Made by a program: the position numbers and the translations under genes. A model generated the notes under the pieces. That model was not told the DNA's origin and did no database searches. It worked only from the letters and a program-made list of their open reading frames with translations. A DNA stretch of 64,000 bases from Pseudomonas sp. GCEP-101 (GTDB taxonomy: Bacteria > Pseudomonadota > Gammaproteobacteria > Pseudomonadales > Pseudomonadaceae): positions 1,488,001-1,552,000 of the forward strand of contig NZ_CP104011.1 in the NCBI RefSeq assembly GCF_025133575.1, written 5' to 3'. How positions within the stretch are numbered: position 1 is the first letter of the stretch; each line of letters opens with the position of its first letter. Below, piece by piece: positions 56,262 to 64,000 of this stretch.

Positions 56262-57281
56262 TCAGGCCGGGATCGCCTCCTCGTCCGGCTCGACCCGCTC
56301 GATGGCCGGACTGGCGACCTTCGCCACGGGCGCCGCCTTCATCTCGTCGCGGTCCAGTTCGGCGGCGCGCCCCACCAGCAGGTGGTCCGGGGCATGGGCG
56401 ATGTGCAGGTCCTTGCCCGGGTAATCCAGCGTGTGCAGGAAATGCCGCAGGCAGTTCAGCCGCGCGCGCTTCTTGTCGTCCGACTTGATCACCACCCAGG
56501 GCGCATCGGCGGTGTCGGTGTGGAAGAACATCGCTTCCTTGGCCTGGGTGTAGTCGTCCCACTTGTCCAGCGACTGGATGTCGATGGGCGACAGCTTCCA
56601 GTGCTTGAGCGGGTCGTCGCGGCGCGAAACGAAGCGGCGCAACTGCTCCTCGCGGCTCACCGAGAACCAGTACTTGAAGACGTGGATGCCGTTGCGCACC
56701 AGCATGCGTTCAAGCTCGGGGGTCTGCTGCATGAACTCCAGGTACTGGCGCGGCGAACAGAAGCCCATGACTCGCTCGACCCCGGCGCGGTTGTACCAGG
56801 AGCGGTCGAAGAAGACGATCTCGCCGGCGGTGGGCAGGTGCTGGATGTAGCGCTGGAAATACCATTGGCCAAGTTCGGCGTCGCTGGGTTTTTCCAGGGC
56901 GATGACCCGTGCGCCGCGCGGGTTCAGGTGCTCCATGAAGCGCTTGATGGTGCCGCCCTTGCCGGCGGCGTCGCGGCCTTCGAACAGCACGACGACGCGC
57001 TGCCCGGTCTCCTTCACCCAGTTCTGCACCTTCAGCAGTTCGATCTGTAGCTCGGCCTTGGTCTTTTCGTATTCACGGCGCTGCAGGCGCGTGCGGTACG
57101 GGTAGCTGGCCGGCAGCTCGGCGGAGGTGGAGTCCTCATTGGTGCCACGCGGCGCCATGGCCACCTTCAGGGCCACGGGGCCGCTGCTCTGGGCGCGGAT
57201 TTCCGCACCGCCGGTGGTGGGGACGGGTAGGTCGACGGCGCTCGGCTTGGGCGCGCGGGTCTTTGTGTCGGACGGGGGCAT
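56262..57281 (-). CDS. ppk2: Polyphosphate kinase 2
   Basis: A 339-residue PPK2-family kinase that transfers phosphate between polyphosphate and nucleotides. Walker A is FEGRDAAGKGGTIKRF, the lid/Walker B region EIVFFDRSWYNRAGVERVMG, and KHWKLSPIDIQSLDKWDDY completes the family core. One PPK2 domain only. The first ~60 residues are proline/alanine-rich and disordered-looking, longer than the compact form. Start 57281 follows AAGGAGGAG. Confidence 0.92.
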   Translation of the reverse strand: MPPSDTKTRAPKPSAVDLPVPTTGGAEIRAQSSGPVALKVAMAPRGTNEDSTSAELPASYPYRTRLQRREYEKTKAELQIELLKVQNWVKETGQRVVVLFEGRDAAGKGGTIKRFMEHLNPRGARVIALEKPSDAELGQWYFQRYIQHLPTAGEIVFFDRSWYNRAGVERVMGFCSPRQYLEFMQQTPELERMLVRNGIHVFKYWFSVSREEQLRRFVSRRDDPLKHWKLSPIDIQSLDKWDDYTQAKEAMFFHTDTADAPWVVIKSDDKKRARLNCLRHFLHTLDYPGKDLHIAHAPDHLLVGRAAELDRDEMKAAPVAKVASPAIERVEPDEEAIPA

Positions 57282-57417
57282 GTTCTCCTCCTTAAGGGGT
57301 GGCGAGGGTTGATGGGACTCCCTCACTTTGCGCACCACCGGCGCCACCTCACTTGACCGACATCAATCCCCAATCAGGAGTAGAAGTCAGGAAATTCCTG
57401 AATAACTCCGACTTTTC

Positions 57418-58386
57418 CTACAACCAGCCTTTGTACTTGAACCAGTAGTAGGGAATGATCGCCGAGATCACCATCGCCACCAGTGCCATCGGGTAGCCGG
57501 CCAGCCACTGCAGCTCGGGCATGTGCGCGAAGTTCATGCCGTACACCGTGCCCACCAGGGTCGGCGGCAGGAACAGCACCGCGGCGATGGAGAACACCTT
57601 GATGATGCTGTTCTGCTCGATGTTGATCAGCCCCAGGGTGGCGTCCAGCAGGAAGGTGATCTCCCCGGCCATCTTCGTCTGGTACTCGCTGAGCGAGCGC
57701 ACGTCGCGCTCCACGGACTTCATGCCCAGCTTCACCTCGTCGCTGATCCACTCGTTGTTGCTGCCCTGGCGGAAGTAGCCCAGCGGCCGGCTGATGCTCA
57801 GCAGGCTCTCGTTGAGCTTGGACAGCAGCGAGTTCTTGCGCCCCAGCTGCTTGACCACTTCCTGCAGGTCGGCCTTCTCGGCCGCCTGGCCCTCGCGGAA
57901 GATGTCGTTGCCCAGGCTGTCCAGCTGCTTCTGCACCGTCTCCAGCACATCGGCGATGCGGTCCACCACGCTGTCCATCAGGGTCACGAACAGCTGGTCG
58001 CTGCGCCCTTCGCAGCCGCCGCGCTGGGTGCGCGTCTCGAAGGTGCGGAAGGCCAGCAGGTCGGTGTAGCGCACCGTCACCAGCCAGTTCGGCGTCAGCA
58101 CACAAGTGACCTCCGAACTGCTGGGCTTGTGCTCGCGGATGCCGCCGACCACGGTGGTGGTCATGTACAGCGCGCCCTTGCTCTCGTAGAAGCGCGAGGA
58201 GTCCTCGATCTCGGCCATCTCCTCGCGGGTCGGCACGTCCACCTCGATGATGGACTCCAGCAACTGCTCCTCCTCCGGCGTGGGCTGGAACAGGTCGATC
58301 CACAGCGTGTCCTTGGGCATGCCATGGCACTCGTTGCCGTTGTGGCGCACCAGGCGGTCGCCGACGAGGGTGTAATAGGTGATCAT
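57418..58386 (-). CDS. corA: Magnesium/cobalt channel CorA
   Basis: A 322-residue CorA-type divalent cation channel. The long cytoplasmic funnel ends in two membrane spans with the selectivity motif YGMNF after the first (VFSIAAVLFLPPTLVGTVYG). The C-terminus is KYKGWL, close to the family's lysine-rich end. The start MITYYTLVGDRL at 58386 has AAAGGA upstream. Matches PA5268. Confidence 0.92.
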   Translation of the reverse strand: MITYYTLVGDRLVRHNGNECHGMPKDTLWIDLFQPTPEEEQLLESIIEVDVPTREEMAEIEDSSRFYESKGALYMTTTVVGGIREHKPSSSEVTCVLTPNWLVTVRYTDLLAFRTFETRTQRGGCEGRSDQLFVTLMDSVVDRIADVLETVQKQLDSLGNDIFREGQAAEKADLQEVVKQLGRKNSLLSKLNESLLSISRPLGYFRQGSNNEWISDEVKLGMKSVERDVRSLSEYQTKMAGEITFLLDATLGLINIEQNSIIKVFSIAAVLFLPPTLVGTVYGMNFAHMPELQWLAGYPMALVAMVISAIIPYYWFKYKGWL

Positions 58387-58475
58387 GTCGCCCGACGATC
58401 CTTTTACGCATCGGAAGTTGCCCCGCAGGTTGGCCAACTTCCCGGCGCTTCACAAGCCCAGCGGAGCACACTGTG

Positions 58476-58754
58476 ATGAGCGAGCACGACGATGGCGAAG
58501 AGTCCTTTGCCGAAGACACCCTGGTCCAGGCCATCGAGAACCAGATCGAAAGCGAGAGCCCCGCGGCGGCCCGCGCGGTGTTCAACAAGCTGACCCTGGT
58601 CGGCTACGAGCGCGAGGACGCCCTGCACCTGATGGCGCTGGTGCTCGCCCACGAGATCGAGGCGATGCTGGCCGAAGACCGCCCGTTCGACGGCCAGTGG
58701 TACGAGCAGGCCCTGCGCGCCCTGCCGACCCTGCCCGACGGCAGCGAGGCGTAA
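58476..58754 (+). CDS. Small acidic conserved protein
   Basis: A 92-residue acidic protein, MSEHDDGEESFAEDTLVQAI then RAVFNKLTLVGYEREDALHL, predicted helical. No named domain recognised. GGAG at 58462-58465 precedes both a GTG (58473) and the ATG chosen here. It lies between corA (divergent) and the TIGR02647 gene, as in other pseudomonads near PA5270. Confidence 0.75.
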   Translation: MSEHDDGEESFAEDTLVQAIENQIESESPAAARAVFNKLTLVGYEREDALHLMALVLAHEIEAMLAEDRPFDGQWYEQALRALPTLPDGSEA

Positions 58755-58837
58755 CCGGTTGAGACACGAGACCGCTTGCCGAACCGGTCGGACTTGAGAC
58801 TACACTGGAGCCTCATTGACCATCGGGAGTTAGGCGA

Positions 58838-59071
58838 ATGGCTTTCACGAAAGAAATGGTTGAGGAACTGGACCTGCTGGCGCTGTATGACCTGGAGAAC
58901 AGCCAGGCGGGATTGAAAGTCCACCATGACGCCTCCGCCGAGGCTGTGGCGGCCGCCGGCCGGCTCCACGCCAAGGGGCTGATCGATCAGCGCGATGGCG
59001 GTTACCTCACCAGCCTGGGTCTCGACGCCGCCGAGCACGCCCAGGTCCTGCTCGGCATCCTGCGCGGCTGA
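58838..59071 (+). CDS. TIGR02647-family small protein
   Basis: A 77-residue protein matching the TIGR02647 family (PA5271-like): FTKEMVEELDLLALYDLENS then GLKVHHDASAEAVAAAGRLH. All-helical, possibly a winged-helix-like fold; function unknown. GGGAG stands 10 bases before the ATG. It lies 92 nt ahead of cyaA. Confidence 0.88.
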   Translation: MAFTKEMVEELDLLALYDLENSQAGLKVHHDASAEAVAAAGRLHAKGLIDQRDGGYLTSLGLDAAEHAQVLLGILRG

Positions 59072-59163
59072 TCTCAAGTTCCCCCGCGAGCGGGCGATAA
59101 CCTGGCACACTTCCGAGCGCCGCATGACCTGATGCGGCGCCGCTGGCCAGGCTGCAGTACGCC

Positions 59164-62013
59164 ATGACGCTCACCCCCGAGATACGCCCGGACATCGACG
59201 ACGGCATCGACCGAAAGGTGCTGACGCAGTTGCGTCAGCGCTTCCTCAAGGTCAATGCCGCGCGTCTGCAACGGGCCAGCGATGCGCTGTCCACGCGCCA
59301 GCAACTGGTGCTGAAGCTGCTACCGCTGCTGCTGGACGTGAACCACCCGCTGCTCCCCGGCTACGTCTCGGCCAGCACGCCCGCCGGGCTGTCGAACTTC
59401 GTCCCGGACGACGAGATCCTCGCCGAAGCCCAGCGCCTGACCCGCTCCTTCAGCTACAAGCCCCGCCGCGGCAACCCGCCGCTGCCGATCCATGGGCTGT
59501 TCCTGATGGGCAGCCTGGGCACCGTCGCCCAGGCCGAGCAGAGCGACCTGGACCTGTGGGTCTGCCACGCCTCGGACCTCGCTGAAAAGGAACTGGCCGA
59601 GCTGCGTCGCAAATGCGAGCTGCTCGAACACTGGGCCGCCACCCAGGGCGCCGAGGTGCACTGCTTCCTCGTCGACCCGCAGCGCTACACCCAGGGCGCG
59701 CGCGAAGCGCGGCTGACCTCCGATGACTGCGGCACCAGCCAGCACTATCTGCTACTGGACGAGTTCTACCGCACCGCCATCTGGCTCGGCGGGCGCACAC
59801 CGCTGTGGTGGCTGGTGCCGGTCTACGAGGAGAGCCGCTACGCCGAGTACTGCCAGACGCTGCTGAGCAAGCGCTTCATCCGCGCCGAAGACGTGCTCGA
59901 CCTCGGCCACCTGGCGCGCATCCCCCCCGGCGAATTCATCGGCGCCGGCATGTGGCAGCTGTTCAAGGGCATCGAGTCGCCGTACAAATCGGTGCTCAAG
60001 CTCCTGCTCACCGAGGTCTACGCCAGCGAACACCCGCAGGTCTCCTGCCTGAGCCTGCGCTACAAGCAGGCGATCTACGCCGGCCGCCTGGATGTGGAGG
60101 AACTGGACCCCTACGTCATGCTCTACCGCCGCCTGGAGGAATACCTCACGGCGCGCGGCGAAACCGAGCGCCTGGAGCTGATCCGCCGCTGCCTCTACCT
60201 GAAGGTCGGCAAGAAGCTCAGCCGCCCGCCGCGCCAGGGCCACAAGAGCTGGCAGCGCAAGGTGATGGAACGCGTCTCCGCCCCCTGGAAATGGGACAAC
60301 CGGGCCTTCGCCCAACTCGACAACCGCAGCCAGTGGAAGGTCCGCCAGGTGCTGCTGGAGCGCCGCGCGCTGGTCAACGAACTGACCCACAGCTACCGCT
60401 TCCTCTCCCAGTTCGCCCGCCTGCAGCACGCCGCCAGCGGCATCAACCCGCGGGACATGGGCATCCTCGGCCGGCGCCTGTACGCCGCCTTCGAACGCAA
60501 GGCCGGCAAGGTCGAGTTCATCAACCCGGGCATTGCCCCGGACATGGCCGAAGACATCCTCACCCTCGCCCAGCTGCCCGGCGGCGAGGCCGGCAAGCCG
60601 CCGTACTGGGCGCTGTTCGGCGGCAACCTGTCGCTGGCGGAGATGGCCGACTTCGCCCCGCTGCGCCGCGCCCGCGACCTCATCGAACTGCTCGCCTGGA
60701 GCCACCGCAACGGCGTCATCGACGCCACCACGCGGCTGTCCCTGCAACCGGGCGCCAGCGACCTGACCGAGTTCGAGCTGCAGAACCTGCTGGGCTGCCT
60801 GCAACAGGCCCTGCCGCTGCCGCTCTCCGAAGTGCCGGAAAGCGCCCTGTTGCGCAACGCGGTGCCGTCCCAGGTGGTGCTGCTGGTCAACGTCGGCGTC
60901 GACCCGCTGCGCCAGCACAGCCAGATGAACGTGCACATGACCACCGAGCGCACCGATTCCCTGGGTTACTCCGGTGTGCGCGACAACCTGGTGCTGACCC
61001 TCGACCAGATCACCCTCAACAGCTGGAACGAACTGCTGGTCAGCCGCTACGCCGGCCCCCACGCGTTGCTCGACTGCCTGCGCGAATTCCTCAACAGCCT
61101 GCCCGGCGACGCCCCGCCGCCGCGCCTGCTGGTGCGCTGTTTCTGCCGCAACCGCGCCGGCGCCATCGCCCAGCGCGTGGAAGACCTGTTCCGCGATGCC
61201 CACGCGCAACTCGCCAGCGGCAAGGGCGGGCGCTACCTGCTGCAGGTGCGCCAGCACTTCCACCTGCTGCACCTGATTCCGGGCAGCGTCAGCCACCGGG
61301 TCATCGAGGGGTTGCCGGCGCTGGTCGAGCACCTGGGCGACACCCAGGACGACAGCGGCTTCCTGCAACTGGACCGGCACGCACTGGAGGGCGACGACCT
61401 GGCGATGATCCTGCCGCTGGGCCGGGCCAATACCGTGCAGGTGTTCTACCGCCTGGACGAGGGCAGCGCAGAGATCACCATCCTCGACGAGCGCAATGCC
61501 CTGTGGCGGCGCCGCCAGGACTACGACACCGAGGAAGGCCTGCTGCTGCCGCTGCAGCGCTTCCTGCAATCGGTGCAGTACCGCCGCAACGCGGTGATCT
61601 CGCTACTGGAAGACCAGGGCCCGGTGGGTGCCGATATTCTTTTCTACGAAGTGGTGAGCAACGGCCACCAGCGCGCCCAGCGCATCGAGCGGCGCAACGC
61701 GCCGCAGCCGCTGGAAACGCTGCCGTACTACAACGTGCAGGCCATCGTCGAACCGGGCGAAGGCCAGCGCGCGCGCACCACCCTGTTCTGCAACCACCGC
61801 GAATTCTCGGAGCTGGAGTTCGGCAGCGAACTGTTCCAGGCCGTGGCCCGGCACATCCTCGACCGCCGCCGCGGGCAGGAGCGCTATCCCTGCTACATCA
61901 CCGACCTGGACCTGTCGGCCATGCGCGAGGGCGGCGAGCTGCAGACGGTGCATTTCCTGCGCTACAAGCAGAGCCTGGAGCAGGCTCTGAACCGGGCGCT
62001 GGCCGAGGCCTGA
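59164..62013 (+). CDS. cyaA: Class I adenylate cyclase CyaA
   Basis: A 949-residue cytoplasmic enzyme making cAMP. The N-terminal catalytic half resembles nucleotidyltransferases, with LMGSLGTVAQAEQSDLDLW (about residues 114-132), where the two aspartates bind metal. The C-terminal half is the regulatory domain of enterobacterial-type CyaA. Length and position match PA5272. The ATG lies in GTACGCCATG with no clear Shine-Dalgarno sequence. Confidence 0.94.
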   Translation: MTLTPEIRPDIDDGIDRKVLTQLRQRFLKVNAARLQRASDALSTRQQLVLKLLPLLLDVNHPLLPGYVSASTPAGLSNFVPDDEILAEAQRLTRSFSYKPRRGNPPLPIHGLFLMGSLGTVAQAEQSDLDLWVCHASDLAEKELAELRRKCELLEHWAATQGAEVHCFLVDPQRYTQGAREARLTSDDCGTSQHYLLLDEFYRTAIWLGGRTPLWWLVPVYEESRYAEYCQTLLSKRFIRAEDVLDLGHLARIPPGEFIGAGMWQLFKGIESPYKSVLKLLLTEVYASEHPQVSCLSLRYKQAIYAGRLDVEELDPYVMLYRRLEEYLTARGETERLELIRRCLYLKVGKKLSRPPRQGHKSWQRKVMERVSAPWKWDNRAFAQLDNRSQWKVRQVLLERRALVNELTHSYRFLSQFARLQHAASGINPRDMGILGRRLYAAFERKAGKVEFINPGIAPDMAEDILTLAQLPGGEAGKPPYWALFGGNLSLAEMADFAPLRRARDLIELLAWSHRNGVIDATTRLSLQPGASDLTEFELQNLLGCLQQALPLPLSEVPESALLRNAVPSQVVLLVNVGVDPLRQHSQMNVHMTTERTDSLGYSGVRDNLVLTLDQITLNSWNELLVSRYAGPHALLDCLREFLNSLPGDAPPPRLLVRCFCRNRAGAIAQRVEDLFRDAHAQLASGKGGRYLLQVRQHFHLLHLIPGSVSHRVIEGLPALVEHLGDTQDDSGFLQLDRHALEGDDLAMILPLGRANTVQVFYRLDEGSAEITILDERNALWRRRQDYDTEEGLLLPLQRFLQSVQYRRNAVISLLEDQGPVGADILFYEVVSNGHQRAQRIERRNAPQPLETLPYYNVQAIVEPGEGQRARTTLFCNHREFSELEFGSELFQAVARHILDRRRGQERYPCYITDLDLSAMREGGELQTVHFLRYKQSLEQALNRALAEA

Positions 62014-62058
62014 GCGGCCGTGCCGGGCGCCCGGGGAGGGAACTTCCCGGGCGGGAAC

Positions 62059-62463
62059 TCAGCGGTCGTATTCGCCGGCCGCTTCGGGCTGGTATTCCAC
62101 TTCCAGCAGGGTCAGCTTCAGCGTCTTGCCGCTGGGCGCCGGCCAGTCGATGGTCTGGCCGGTGGTCAGGCCCAGCAGTGCCGTGCCCACCGGGGCCAGG
62201 ATCGACACCTTGCCTTCGCCGCCGACGTCAGCCGGGTAGACCAGGGTCAGGTGGTATTCCTTGCCGCTGCCTTCCTCGCGGCAGCGCACGGTGGAATTCA
62301 TCGTGACCACGCCCGGCGGAACCTCGTCGTGGCCGACCACGGTGGCGCGGGCCAGCTCGGCCTCCAGCGCCTCGGCCGCGGGGCCGTACTCATCCAGGCT
62401 GTCGAGCAGGCGCTCCAGACGTTGCAGGTCGAGTCGAGTCACGGTGATGGGTGGCGTGGTCAT
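62059..62463 (-). CDS. rnk: Regulator of nucleoside diphosphate kinase Rnk
   Basis: A 134-residue GreA/GreB-like protein. The N-terminal helical region LDLQRLERLLDSLDEYGPAA precedes a GreA-type C-terminal domain with YHLTLVYPADVGGEGKVSIL and APVGTALLGLTTGQTIDW. Rnk binds near the RNA polymerase secondary channel and affects Ndk and alginate in P. aeruginosa. Start 62463; a long upstream frame crosses the terminator and is rejected. It converges with cyaA. Confidence 0.92.
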   Translation of the reverse strand: MTTPPITVTRLDLQRLERLLDSLDEYGPAAEALEAELARATVVGHDEVPPGVVTMNSTVRCREEGSGKEYHLTLVYPADVGGEGKVSILAPVGTALLGLTTGQTIDWPAPSGKTLKLTLLEVEYQPEAAGEYDR

Positions 62464-62570
62464 GATGGTTGGCAGTCTCCTTACAGGAGAGCCCCGGACG
62501 CTCGCGCGTACGGGGCCCTGGGTGTTCTGGCAGTAATGACGTCCGGCGGGCAACCACCGCGTCAAATTCG

Positions 62571-62603
62571 AAAAAAGAAAAACCCCGCCCAAGGCGGGGT
62601 TTT
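62571..62603 (-). terminator. Terminator upstream of rnk (end of the cyaY unit)
   Basis: AAAACCCCGCC-CAA-GGCGGGGTTTT. On the minus strand the stem is followed by a T-rich run. It separates the araC-cyaY-DUF1289 unit from rnk. Confidence 0.9.
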
Positions 62604-62646
62604 CCCGGACACTAACACAGCACAGAAAATAAGCAACACCGACCAG

Positions 62647-62853
62647 TCACCACTTCGGCGAGTGGTTGTTTCGGCGCTTTTCGCAGTCCGCCAGGATCGC
62701 CCGGCGGCGCTCGCCGCCGGCCTGGTTCCATTCCAGTATCTCGCCCAGGGTGCGCCCGCAGCCGACGCAGATGTCCGCGTCGTCCAGGCAACAGCGCCGG
62801 CAGCAGGGCGAGGCGACGCTCGCCTGCGGCTCAGATGCCGGGGAAGTCGACAT
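62647..62853 (-). CDS. DUF1289-family cysteine-rich small protein
   Basis: A 67-residue protein. The motif CCRRCCLDDADICVGCGRTL then GEILEW matches DUF1289 (PF06945), whose cysteines suggest zinc or Fe-S binding. The start MSTSPASEPQ at 62853 overlaps the end of cyaY by 23 nt, so the two are co-translated. Linkage to the iron-sulfur protein CyaY makes an Fe-S link plausible. Confidence 0.82.
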   Translation of the reverse strand: MSTSPASEPQASVASPCCRRCCLDDADICVGCGRTLGEILEWNQAGGERRRAILADCEKRRNNHSPKW

Positions 62854-63166
62854 CCTCACCGGCCTGTTCCAGGGTCGCGCGGTTGAGCAGCGCACCCAGC
62901 GGTTCGCGGGTGCTGTCGCAGATCCACAGCGAGCCGGACTCGTCGTAGTCGAAGTGGAAGCCGCCGGAGCGCGCCGCCACCCACAGCTGGCGCAGCGCCG
63001 GCTGGCGGCTGAGGATCAGCTGGGTGCCGTTCTCGAAGCGTACGGTCAGCACGCCGCTGGAGTTTTCCAGGTCCACGTCCAGGTCGCTGTCGTCGAAGGC
63101 GTCCTCCACCGTTACCTGTACGGCGTCCACCAGGTCATGGAAGCGGGCTTCGCTCAAAGTGCTCAT
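62831..63166 (-). CDS. cyaY: Frataxin-like iron-sulfur assembly protein CyaY
   Basis: A 111-residue bacterial frataxin, an iron-binding regulator of Fe-S cluster assembly on IscU/IscS. The acidic first helix is FHDLVDAVQVTVEDAFDDSD, and the beta-sheet core includes GVLTVRFENGTQLILSRQPA then LRQLWVAARSGGFHFDYDES. The start ATG overlaps the stop of the upstream AraC gene (ATGA). Confidence 0.94.
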   Translation of the reverse strand: MSTLSEARFHDLVDAVQVTVEDAFDDSDLDVDLENSSGVLTVRFENGTQLILSRQPALRQLWVAARSGGFHFDYDESGSLWICDSTREPLGALLNRATLEQAGEDVDFPGI

Positions 63167-64000
63167 GCATCGTCCTCGGAATCAGTCAAAGGCACCAGTC
63201 TACGCCGGTATTGGCCCAGACTCTGCCCCGTCCAGCGCCGGAATGCCCGGGCGAGCGAGCCGGCCTCGCTGAAACCCAGCAGGTAGGCGATGTCGGCACT
63301 GTCCAGCGCCGGGTCGTGCAGGTAGTGCAGCACCAGTTGCTGACGGGTTTCGTCCACCAGTTGGCTGAACGACAGGCCGCTGTCGCGCAGCCGCCGCTGC
63401 AAGGTGCGCGGGCTCAGCGCCAGCGTCTGCGCCAGGCGCTCCAGCTCCGCGCCCTGCTCCGGCAGTTGCCGCGCCAGCGCCAGCCGCGCGCGGTCGAGCA
63501 CGCTGTCGCCCTTGTTGATCTGCGCCAGCAGGCGCTCGGCATAGGCGTCCAGGGTGCGTTGCACCTGGGCGTCGGCCTGGCCGAGCGGCAGCGCCAGCAG
63601 GCGCTTGGGGAAGACCAGGGCATTGTCCGGCTGGTCGAACAGCACGGGGCAGCGAAAGATGCGCTCGTGCTCGCTGACATCGGCCGGCGCGCTGTGACAA
63701 AAGCGCACCTCCACCGGCGGCTCGTCCACACCGCTGACCCAGTGGCCGAAGCTGACCCAGCCGGCCAGGGTTTCCTCGCTCATCTGCCGCTGCTGTTGTG
63801 GCAGCAGCGGCGTCCAGCTGTGCCTGACCAGCGCCTCGTAGCCCGGCCGCGGCGGTTCGTCGGCCAGCTCGACGCGGCCCAGGTTGCCCACCAGCGCGGC
63901 GTAGCGCGCCTGGCGGTGCAGGGCGTCGGCGAGGGTCGCGCAGCTCATGATCAGGTAACCGAGCACGCCGTAGTAGCCGGGCCGCACGGCCTCGCCCAGG
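63163..64000 (-). CDS. AraC-family transcriptional regulator, 5' end cut off by the window
   Basis: The frame stays open to the window edge; an internal GTG at 63987 would give 274 residues, but the preceding codons LGEAVRPGYYGVLGYLIMSC continue the family sensor domain, so the true start lies outside. The C-terminal double HTH is complete: LERLAQTLALSPRTLQRRLR and DSADIAYLLGFSEAGSLARA then FRRWTGQSLGQYRR. Same OruR-like subfamily as the gene at the left edge. Its stop overlaps the cyaY start, an unusual neighbour for cyaY. Confidence 0.9.
   Translation of the reverse strand, partial: LGEAVRPGYYGVLGYLIMSCATLADALHRQARYAALVGNLGRVELADEPPRPGYEALVRHSWTPLLPQQQRQMSEETLAGWVSFGHWVSGVDEPPVEVRFCHSAPADVSEHERIFRCPVLFDQPDNALVFPKRLLALPLGQADAQVQRTLDAYAERLLAQINKGDSVLDRARLALARQLPEQGAELERLAQTLALSPRTLQRRLRDSGLSFSQLVDETRQQLVLHYLHDPALDSADIAYLLGFSEAGSLARAFRRWTGQSLGQYRRRLVPLTDSEDDA

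Overview
The window is chromosomal DNA from a high-GC gammaproteobacterium of the genus Pseudomonas. Gene content and order follow the P. aeruginosa PAO1 block PA0306 to PA0275 read backwards, then jump to a PA5268-PA5275-type block. I infer a relative of the P. aeruginosa / P. nitroreducens / P. citronellolis group. No rRNA, tRNA, CRISPR, phage or transposase gene was seen.

Layout. 1-3.2 kb: a truncated AraC-family regulator divergent from an AHL/penicillin-type acylase (hacB). 3.5-12.8 kb: the polyamine uptake and catabolism operon spuABCDEFGH on the minus strand. 13.0-17.8 kb, plus strand: spuI, a third polyamine-binding protein, aguR and aguA; aguB, normally between the last two, is missing. 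18.0-19.4 kb: porin oprE. 20.2-38.4 kb: a 14-gene minus-strand exopolysaccharide operon in the place where PAO1 passes from oprE to a diguanylate cyclase gene. 39.4-44.1 kb: the diguanylate cyclase, desA, and a GGDEF/EAL protein (pipA). 44.2-48.6 kb: the sulfate uptake cluster oscA-sbp-cysTWA. 48.8-54.6 kb: small housekeeping and regulatory genes, including a TetR/SDR pair, a GST-kappa-like isomerase, an XRE regulator and a Crp/Fnr regulator. 54.8-64 kb: an outer-membrane barrel protein, ppk2, corA, cyaA, rnk, cyaY and a truncated AraC gene.

How parts work together. SpuDEFGH imports polyamines. SpuI/SpuB, SpuC and SpuA degrade them by gamma-glutamylation, transamination and hydrolysis. AguA feeds agmatine into the same pool. 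The exopolysaccharide operon is a nearly complete Wzx/Wzy-type system: initiating phosphosugar transferase, four glycosyltransferases, flippase, tyrosine autokinase Wzc and export lipoprotein Wza. It also has three unusual parts: a polymerase fused to a clan-A glycoside hydrolase; a flavoprotein/DegT aminotransferase/WbqC set that may make or attach an uncommon substituent; and its own RfaH-like antiterminator. The roughly 700-nt leader of that operon carries two good and one decayed copy of an ops-like sequence (GGCGGTAGC), the element RfaH recognises. This self-contained antiterminated operon with a polymerase-hydrolase fusion is the most striking system in the window.

Other non-coding structure: two diverged members of one ~140-bp foldback repeat family, two REP doublets and a CCCTCTCCC repeat, a twin 26-bp repeat between aguR and aguA, palindromes in front of spuA/spuI, oscA, the TetR/SDR pair and the XRE gene, and a possible 17-codon leader peptide between oscA and sbp.
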